Translations under genes and position numbers: made by a program
Notes under the pieces: generated by a model
What the model saw: the letters and a program-made list of their open reading frames with translations, nothing else
What the model was told of the DNA's origin: nothing
The model's database searches: none
Shown here: in pieces, positions 8,320 through 11,876 of the stretch
Position numbering within the stretch: position 1 is the stretch's first letter
How the letters are laid out: each line of letters opens with the position of its first letter
Assembly (NCBI GenBank): GCA_946405045.1
Contig: CAMJFV010000038.1
Span: forward strand, 1-11,876
Reading direction: 5' to 3'
Source of the DNA: an uncultured Bacteroidales bacterium
Lineage (GTDB): Bacteria; Bacteroidota; Bacteroidia; Bacteroidales; Paludibacteraceae
DNA length: 11,876 bases

Positions 8320-8362
8320 TACGGGTGAGGCGTAGAGGTGCAGCACGTACGTCTCACCCGTA
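8320..8362. other. Long hairpin downstream of the DUF456 gene
   Basis: TACGGGTGAGGCGTA (8320-8334) and TACGTCTCACCCGTA (8348-8362) are inverted 15-base arms with one G-U pair and a 13-base loop, which itself holds GTGCAGCAC. The plus strand continues with GCATCCCAAAAATT and the minus strand with ACTATTTTC, so no clean U-tract follows on either side. It could still end transcription or stabilise the 3' end of the DUF456 message, but it is not a standard terminator. Confidence 0.6.
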
Positions 8363-8761
8363 TGCATCCCAAAAATTATTGTTTATTTTATCACTTAAAA
8401 TTTGCGACTCTTCTATTTTTACGTGAGTTCGACGGTAATAGTAGGAGAAAAATGAGGATTGTTAAGGGCCCATGTTTGATTGATATTGGCCCTAACCCCT
8501 TCCTTATTGAGAGCCGTAGGCGAGCACACAGAATTTAATAAAACCACAGAGACGCAAAGTTCACAGAGAATGGCTATGCCTTTTTTATGAGAAAAAGAGA
8601 TAAGAGTTCAATCAGAAAGTGGAAAAAGCCTTTCTTTTTATGATTGCTCGTCATTGCGAATTTGCAGATTACAATTCGTTGAATTCACGTATTTTACAAT
8701 TAGAATTTCTAAATCTTTTATTCAAATTGTATCTTTTTTATATACTTATTTTTCAATTTCG
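8363..8761. other. Stretch without a recognisable gene
   Basis: No convincing coding frame is seen on either strand. Two minor items stand out. AGGGCC and GGCCCT near 8466-8495 form a six-base inverted repeat. The stretch at 8542-8568 (AACCACAGAGACGCAAAG and on to CACAGAG) resembles an ACCACAGAGAC-type low-complexity motif that I recall from intergenic regions of many bacteria. A weak A/T-rich hairpin near 8612-8639 followed by T residues is not strong enough to call a terminator. Confidence 0.5.
8714..8736. repeat. 23-base direct repeat, copy 1
   Basis: The 23 bases from 8714 to 8736 (core TTATTCAAATTGTATCTTT) recur exactly at 8945-8967, 231 bases to the right. On the minus strand this sequence lies just past the three-hairpin repeat here. 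In the second copy it spans the end of the rhuM fragment and the start region of the signal-peptide fragment. This suggests a local duplication or a recombination joint. Confidence 0.8.
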
Positions 8762-8858
8762 ATTCCTGATTCCGACACCTGCTTCGCAGGAATCGCCAAG
8801 AAATCAAATATGCCGTCACTTCGTGATACAGGTTCTACGAATCTGACGATCATCAATC
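8762..8858. repeat. Three-hairpin palindromic repeat, copy B
   Basis: This segment is homologous to 10479-10577. It holds three short hairpins, each with a three-base loop: CCTGC-TTC-GCAGG (8778-8790), GTCAC-TTC-GTGAT (8815-8827) and CAGGTTC-TAC-GAATCTG (8829-8845). Between the first two lies a conserved spacer containing AATCGCCAAG and AATCAAATATGCC. Compared with copy A, the second stem has a G-C pair exchanged for C-G, and the third has a G-U pair in place of G-C, so pairing is kept. It is a REP-like element; no protein is assigned to it. Its right edge overlaps the end of a truncated signal-peptide gene. Confidence 0.75.
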
Positions 8859-8942
8859 ATCAATCATTGTGATGTCAGCGTGAGCCGCCACCACAGCGAA
8901 TAAAAGGGTGCCCAGCAGGACATAGAACTTTTTACGTATCAT
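8853..8942 (-). pseudogene. Signal-peptide start of an exported protein, truncated by the repeat
   Basis: ATG at 8942 opens a 29-codon frame: MIRKKFYVLLGTLLFAVVAA, then HADITMIDD and a stop. The first 22 residues are a clear signal peptide (positive start, hydrophobic core, AHA before D), so this was the beginning of an exported protein. The frame ends at 8853 within the simple CATCAATC sequence that borders repeat copy B, so the mature part is missing. It is more GC-rich than the sequence around it. The best reading is a gene start cut off when the repeat or a deletion removed its body. A functional 29-residue peptide is a less likely alternative. Confidence 0.6.
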
Positions 8943-8944
8943 TT

Positions 8945-8967
8945 TCTTTTATTCAAATTGTATCTTT
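8945..8967. repeat. 23-base direct repeat, copy 2
   Basis: This is an exact copy of 8714-8736. On the minus strand it covers the last codons and stop of the rhuM fragment and reaches to three bases before the ATG of the signal-peptide fragment, so the frame of the rhuM fragment ends inside the repeat. Confidence 0.8.
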
Positions 8968-9285
8968 CTTTTTTCTGCCTAACGATATAATCATATCGAG
9001 ATTGTAGAAAGGCAACTCTCTTTCGACCTGTCGGTTTCCTTCTGTTTGAACCTGTCGGAAATTCCGACAAGTTGAACTTTCTTCCAGTTCTTCTTCCTCA
9101 TAAATGTGTTTGATATGCTCAACCACATTCGACCTAGACGACTGAAACAAGTCCGCCATCTGTTGTTGAGTAAGCCATACTGTATCATCTTCCAACCTGA
9201 CATTCAAAGATATTTTTCCATCCTTGCCTGTATAAATCAGAAACTGAGTCTTGTCATTATTCATGCCATCAAATTTGTCGATCAT
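8953..9285 (-). pseudogene. N-terminal fragment of a RhuM-family protein
   Basis: The 110-residue frame matches the start of RhuM-family ('virulence RhuM') proteins, usually about 330 residues. It shows a beta-rich start (FLIYTGKDGKISLNVRLEDD), then the helix-turn-helix-like run TVWLTQQQMADLFQSSRSN (about 35-53), HIKHIYEEEEL and finally FYNLDMIISLG. In intact members the last motif continues YRV and a long C-terminal domain; here it changes to RKKKDTI and stops inside a 23-base repeat. Most of the protein is therefore lost and the fragment is probably not functional. The family often occurs on mobile or variable islands, and its true molecular role is unclear. The ATG at 9285 is the first in frame; Met8 is an alternative. 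Confidence 0.8.
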
Positions 9286-9369
9286 TAATATTTAACATCA
9301 AAAAACTTTAACCATTCATCAACTCTATTCCTTCCCGAAACTGAACTCATCCAGATTCTGAGGTGTGGC

Positions 9370-9401
9370 AAAAATTAAAATGATAGAGACTTTATTTTAA
9401 T
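9370..9401 (-). terminator. Weak A/T-only terminator-like hairpin after the SH3-domain gene
   Basis: On the minus strand ATTAAAAT (9401-9394) and ATTTTAAT (9381-9374) form an eight-base stem with a 12-base loop, followed by TTTTG. It overlaps the stop codon of the 292-residue gene. The stem has no G-C pair, so it would be weak. The rest of 9286-9391 shows nothing else. Confidence 0.35.
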
Positions 9402-10270
9402 CTGCTCTTATGGACATATCCTCCTATACGTTCAGAATTTTCAACTTCAACTATCTCTGCCCAGTTACTGTCTTTTATCTCATGACATAAAACTTTTGTT
9501 TTTGTTGGAATTGTATATAGAATTTCTGAATTTGCATTAGGCTTACTCCTTACATTAACATATCCATCAACATCATCTATAGTTTTCCTTACCAATTTTG
9601 TATCTTCAGCATGATATTCATCAGAATCATCATCCTCTTCTGAATATGGACCATTGTATTTTCCCTCTGTTCTAGATTCAATCACTTCAAACTGACCATA
9701 TTGATTCAACTTGAATATTGAATATCTGTGTAATCCATAATTATTCCAATGCCATTCTATTGTTTTGTCTTTTAATATTTTGGATTCCACTTCGATTGTC
9801 ATATCGTTCAAATTTTCTGGACCTTCTTCTTTTAAAGCGAAAAACAAACAAATATGATTTAATGGCGTCTTTCCATCAAAAATCCATAAATCAACTTTAT
9901 AACCTTCAAATGAATTGTTACTGATTAGATATCCTTTATATTTTGGAGTAAACGAAATCCAACCTAAAGTATGTACAGATGACCAAAATGTGGTTGTTTC
10001 TTCTGGACCTCCTGGACTCCATTCCATATCTGTAATTCTATATCTAGCCAGAAATTCTGGCGTTTCAGATATGCCATAATTCACAGGATCAATCTTCACC
10101 AATTCATTTACAACAATATCATTGTCGAATGAATAATCCTTACTCAATGATAAGTAATCATAAACCGGCAATTCTATTTCTTTTGAAAAGTATTTTTTTA
10201 ATTCATCACTTTTCGCAGAATATGATAAAACACCAAGAAGAAAAATACATATAATTCTTATTTTTTTCAT
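9392..10270 (-). CDS. Secreted protein with C-terminal bacterial SH3 domain
   Basis: A 292-residue protein with a signal peptide at residues 1-21 (MKKIRIICIFLLGVLSYSAK then SDE), so exported. The middle (about 22-205) is not recognised; it is rich in aromatic and charged residues and includes WSPGGPEETTTFWSS (84-98). An acidic linker, YSEEDDDSDEYHAED (209-223), leads to a bacterial SH3-like domain (about 231-292) with the typical start GYVNVRSKPNANSEIL and the late GGYVHKSRLK. Such domains often bind peptidoglycan or other wall peptides, which suggests a periplasmic role. The ATG stands only seven bases from the edge of the 10278-10456 repeat, so the leader must come from that repeat. The gene is A/T-rich compared with the suf genes, in keeping with transfer. 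Function is unknown. Confidence 0.75.
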   Translation of the reverse strand: MKKIRIICIFLLGVLSYSAKSDELKKYFSKEIELPVYDYLSLSKDYSFDNDIVVNELVKIDPVNYGISETPEFLARYRITDMEWSPGGPEETTTFWSSVHTLGWISFTPKYKGYLISNNSFEGYKVDLWIFDGKTPLNHICLFFALKEEGPENLNDMTIEVESKILKDKTIEWHWNNYGLHRYSIFKLNQYGQFEVIESRTEGKYNGPYSEEDDDSDEYHAEDTKLVRKTIDDVDGYVNVRSKPNANSEILYTIPTKTKVLCHEIKDSNWAEIVEVENSERIGGYVHKSRLK

Positions 10271-10322
10271 ATCTTATTATAGTGCACCCCATTTTTTGAC
10301 AATTGGTTAATACTTTATTTCC

Positions 10323-10370
10323 TTTAGAGGAGGTCTGGGAGAGACGAGCCTCTCCCAGGCCTCCTCTAAA
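10323..10370. other. 21-base-pair hairpin inside repeat copy 1
   Basis: Arms 10323-10343 (TTTAGAGGAGGTCTGGGAGA, then G) and 10350-10370 pair along their whole length with a six-base loop ACGAGC. The only irregularity is T10334 opposite G10359, a G-U pair in RNA. No U-tract follows on either strand (AAATCC on plus, GGAAATAAAG on minus), so it is not a standard terminator. On the minus strand it would sit at the very 5' end of a transcript started from the TAATTTTG box at 10375-10382. Confidence 0.85.
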
Positions 10371-10374
10371 AATC

Positions 10375-10382
10375 CAAAATTA
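10375..10382 (-). promoter_or_regulatory. Possible -7 promoter box carried by repeat copy 1
   Basis: The minus strand reads TAATTTTG, an exact TAnnTTTG match, directed toward the SH3-domain gene at 10270. Transcription would begin a few bases on, at the foot of the 21-base-pair hairpin, and give a leader of about 100 bases. No clear -33 TTG is seen. A TTGTCA and TATAAT pair nearer the gene is spaced only 15 bases apart and is a weaker alternative. Confidence 0.4.
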
Positions 10383-10478
10383 TATAATTTTTTTAAGCCG
10401 CATTGCTTATGCTGCAGTCTTTTGAAAAAACGCCCGATTCCAGATACATTTACATTGAGTTTCGATTGATTCTTAATC

Positions 10479-10577
10479 ATTCCCATTCCCGACACCTGCT
10501 TCGCAGTAATCGCCAAGTAATCAAATATGCCCTTGACTTCGTCAATACAGGTTCTACGAACCTGCCGACCATCAACC
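10479..10577. repeat. Three-hairpin palindromic repeat, copy A
   Basis: Homologous to 8762-8858. The hairpins are CTGC-TTC-GCAG (10496-10506), TTGAC-TTC-GTCAA (10533-10545) and CAGGTTC-TAC-GAACCTG (10548-10564), the last a perfect seven-base-pair stem. It joins the 180-base repeat on its left and is followed on its right by a run of ATCAACC/ATTAACC units reaching to the stop codon of the 330-residue gene. A 90-codon frame on the minus strand runs through all of this, but it follows the repeat rather than a protein family and is not called. Confidence 0.8.
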
Positions 10578-10592
10578 ATTAACCATCAACCT

Positions 10593-11582
10593 TTAATCTT
10601 CAACCCTTTCCTCATCATTCTTAGCCTGAAGACTTGAAGAAAGACGAACAAGCTTCAAAAGGTATTTGAAAGTCGGTTTTTGACCATCTTTTGTATTATA
10701 ATAATCATAATCCTCTTCAGAAGGATTCCAATCTATAACAAAAAACAGATGAGGAGAAGATATATCATAAATAATTAGAACCTTCTTTCCTTCTTCTACA
10801 TCCCGATATTTAAATGCCCACAATTTGTCGTCACTTTGAAGGACATTGGCAAACAAATATTTCTCACCTCGTCTTTCAACGACCGCTGATATTATTCGGT
10901 TGTCATGCTGATTTATATGGGACATATAATCTATTAGCTCATTCTCCAATACTACACCAGAATATTTCTTCAGACTATTAATCTTCTCACTTATTCTTGC
11001 TCCATTTTTGCAATATTCCAGTTGAATATCGGTGGGATTGTTGTCAAACAATCTCTTATGATAAATAGAAAAGAACCCTTTTTTTTCTTCATAAGCCAAT
11101 TTGGGATAAGAAAATAAAATATTTTCATTGGGTTTAGCAGAACAACTAGTAATGTGTATTTTTTTTAACGTGTCTTTTTGTAACCTGACATAACAAGTAT
11201 AACCTATTTTATTAGAATGGGAAAGGCTTATTAACTTTGATGAATATACAAATCCATATTTTTCTTCAGCAGATTTGTACAGAAGTTTGTTTTCTATAAT
11301 AAAATAGCCCAAAACATAACACCCCGACCCAAACATCATTATTCCGAAAGCATAAGAAATCAAATCTTTTTTTGAAAAAACACCAGTGATTTTCATATGA
11401 TATTTGATAAGCACCAGTGATATTACAACAAGTATAAATTCAACTAAGAAATAGCATGATATACCAATCAAATAATAAAGTCTATAATGGAAAATGAAAA
11501 ACAAAAAAAATAAAATTATTTTTTTGTCTTTTCCCCTTAGAAATTCAACAAACATATTATTATTCATATTAAATAAAAACAT
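10593..11582 (-). CDS. Membrane-anchored protein of unknown function
   Basis: A 329-residue protein not recognised as any known family. The N-terminal third is hydrophobic, with about three membrane helices at residues 20-40, 43-62 and 75-97. The remaining 230 residues are soluble, with short beta-like stretches (YTCYVRLQKD, KYLFANVL, KVLIIYDIS) and a charged tail (KNDEERVED). The ATG at 11582 is chosen because it shares its A with the stop of the short gene before it (TGATG), which suggests coupled translation. A TTG at 11585 and an ATG at 11567 are alternatives. The stop is followed at once by the repeat array. The gene is very A/T-rich (many AAA, ATA and TTT codons), unlike the suf genes, so it was probably acquired. 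A partner or immunity role is possible but not shown. Confidence 0.7.
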   Translation of the reverse strand: MFLFNMNNNMFVEFLRGKDKKIILFFLFFIFHYRLYYLIGISCYFLVEFILVVISLVLIKYHMKITGVFSKKDLISYAFGIMMFGSGCYVLGYFIIENKLLYKSAEEKYGFVYSSKLISLSHSNKIGYTCYVRLQKDTLKKIHITSCSAKPNENILFSYPKLAYEEKKGFFSIYHKRLFDNNPTDIQLEYCKNGARISEKINSLKKYSGVVLENELIDYMSHINQHDNRIISAVVERRGEKYLFANVLQSDDKLWAFKYRDVEEGKKVLIIYDISSPHLFFVIDWNPSEEDYDYYNTKDGQKPTFKYLLKLVRLSSSLQAKNDEERVED

Positions 11583-11677
11583 CAATTATCAGCAGCAGTA
11601 GTGATTTTCACAACTATATTCCCAATTAATTTCCAAAACTCTTCTTCTATTTTTTTCTCAATTTTATCTGAATGCAT
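11582..11677 (-). CDS. Short 31-codon gene or protein tail overlapping the membrane-protein start
   Basis: ATG at 11677 opens MHSDKIEKKIEEEFWKL followed by IGNIVVKITTAADN and TGA at 11584-11582. The TGA overlaps the next ATG as TGATG, the usual arrangement of coupled genes. The product would be a charged amphipathic helix followed by a beta-like stretch. The frame stays open upstream of the ATG for 16 more codons and crosses the edge of the 180-base repeat before a stop. It may therefore be the 3' tail of a longer gene whose body was replaced by the repeat, rather than a complete small gene. No family is recognised. Confidence 0.4.
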   Translation of the reverse strand: MHSDKIEKKIEEEFWKLIGNIVVKITTAADN

Positions 11678-11742
11678 ACATTTAAACGTAACTACATATA
11701 GTGCTCCCCATTTTTTGACAACTGGTTAATACTTTTTTTTCC

Positions 11743-11790
11743 TTTAGAGGAGGTCTGGGAGAGACGAGCCTCTCCAAGACCTCCTCTAAA
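11743..11790. other. 21-base-pair hairpin inside repeat copy 2
   Basis: Arms 11743-11763 and 11770-11790 pair as in copy 1, with the same ACGAGC loop. Here the position that is G-U in copy 1 is a normal T-A pair (11754 with 11779), while A11776 stands opposite G11757 as the only mismatch. Each copy has therefore changed in its right arm only and keeps 20 or 21 pairs. Confidence 0.85.
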
Positions 11791-11794
11791 AATC

Positions 11795-11802
11795 CAAAAT
11801 TA
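11795..11802 (-). promoter_or_regulatory. Possible -7 promoter box carried by repeat copy 2
   Basis: Identical TAATTTTG on the minus strand at the same place relative to the hairpin as in copy 1, directed toward the 31-codon gene and the membrane-protein gene. The leader up to the ATG at 11677 would be about 110 bases. No clear -33 element is seen. Confidence 0.4.
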
Positions 11803-11876
11803 TATAATTTTTTTAAGCCGCATTGCTTATGCTGCAGTCTTTTGAAAAAACGCCCGATTCCAGATACATTTACATT

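Larger units (their letters stand above)
10278..10456. repeat. 180-base direct repeat, copy 1
   Basis: This stretch matches 11697-11876 with five substitutions and a one-base length difference in a T-tract, about 97 percent identity by eye. From left it contains an IS3/IS150-like end (TATAGTGCACCCCATTTTTT and GACA), a 21-base-pair hairpin, a TAATTTTG box on the minus strand, and a conserved run with GCCGCATTGCTTATGCTGCA. It lies between two minus-strand accessory genes and ends seven bases before the ATG of the SH3-domain gene. The homology probably continues beyond 10456, but the second copy is cut by the window end. No transposase is present. Confidence 0.93.
11697..11876. repeat. 180-base direct repeat, copy 2, cut by the window end
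   Basis: Same orientation as 10278-10456, with five substitutions and one extra T. It reaches the last base of the window, so its right limit is unknown. It lies upstream, in the minus reading direction, of the short gene and the membrane-protein gene, mirroring copy 1, which lies upstream of the SH3-domain gene. The unit from one copy to the next is about 1.42 kb. Confidence 0.93.

Noticed and set aside
8395..8860. Short plus-strand frames at 8338-8538, 8619-8846 and 8654-8872
   Set aside because: They have no domain, no ribosome binding site and overlap the repeat; their composition looks like decayed intergenic DNA.
9052..9075. Palindrome TGTCGGAA-A-TTCCGACA as an operator
   Set aside because: It lies inside the coding part of the RhuM fragment (CRNF region), far from any start, so it is most likely due to the codons used.
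10280..10306. TTGTCA and TATAAT on the minus strand as a sigma-70 promoter
   Set aside because: The spacer is only 15 bases, Bacteroidetes do not use this consensus as their main one, and the second repeat copy reads TATATG instead of TATAAT.
10323..10370. The 21-base-pair hairpin as an intrinsic terminator
   Set aside because: Neither strand has a U-tract after the stem in either copy.
10307..10579. A 90-codon minus-strand frame running through the repeat block
   Set aside because: It is made entirely of repeat sequence, including the 21-base-pair hairpin and the three short hairpins, and ends in repeat DNA. The related copy at 8762-8858 does not keep the frame (a two-base length difference), so coding is unlikely.
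10278..11876. CRISPR array or integron attC-like array
   Set aside because: Only two long repeats 1.42 kb apart are present, with no short regular spacers, no cas genes and no integrase in the window.

Overview
The window looks like a chromosomal segment of a Bacteroidota bacterium, probably Bacteroidales. The reasons are an A/T-rich genome with weak Shine-Dalgarno signals, several upstream boxes of the TAnnTTTG type (the -7 element of the Bacteroidetes primary sigma factor), a fused SpmA/SpmB-like permease, an OmpP1/FadL-like outer-membrane protein of the kind often labelled 'hemin receptor' in this phylum, and a sufB-sufC-sufD order. No rRNA, tRNA or CRISPR array is visible. Family names are recalled by eye from protein motifs; no search was run.

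Layout. (1) 1-2758: two minus-strand genes for exported proteins. One is an RCC1-repeat protein that runs off the left edge; the other is an outer-membrane beta-barrel protein that ends in a strong intrinsic terminator. (2) 2859-7689: a tight minus-strand operon, sufB-sufC-sufD followed after 22 bases by the SpmA/SpmB-like membrane protein. SufB, SufC and SufD form the scaffold and ATPase for Fe-S cluster assembly. No cysteine desulfurase (sufS) or sulfur-transfer gene (sufE/sufU) lies in the window. (3) 7801-8310: a DUF456 membrane protein, the only clear plus-strand gene, divergent from sufB. (4) 8320-9391: a decayed or mosaic stretch with an unusual hairpin, a palindrome-rich repeat, a cut-off signal-peptide gene start and an N-terminal RhuM fragment. 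(5) 9392-11876: an A/T-rich accessory block of unrecognised minus-strand genes (a secreted SH3-domain protein, a membrane-anchored protein and a 31-codon gene overlapping its start) separated by long repeats.

The most interesting part is the right-hand block. A repeat of about 180 bases occurs twice, at 10278-10456 and from 11697 to the window end, with only five substitutions and one indel. Each copy lies just upstream, in the reading direction, of an accessory gene. Each copy carries an IS3/IS150-like end, a 21-base-pair hairpin and a TAATTTTG box placed so that transcription could begin at the foot of that hairpin. Next to the first copy is a second repeat family, also present at 8762-8858, built of three short hairpins with three-base loops. 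Its two copies differ in ways that keep the stems paired, including one compensatory G-C to C-G exchange. Together these look like a mobile or recombination-prone leader cassette that spaces accessory genes. That function is inference; the repeats, hairpins and substitutions are directly visible.
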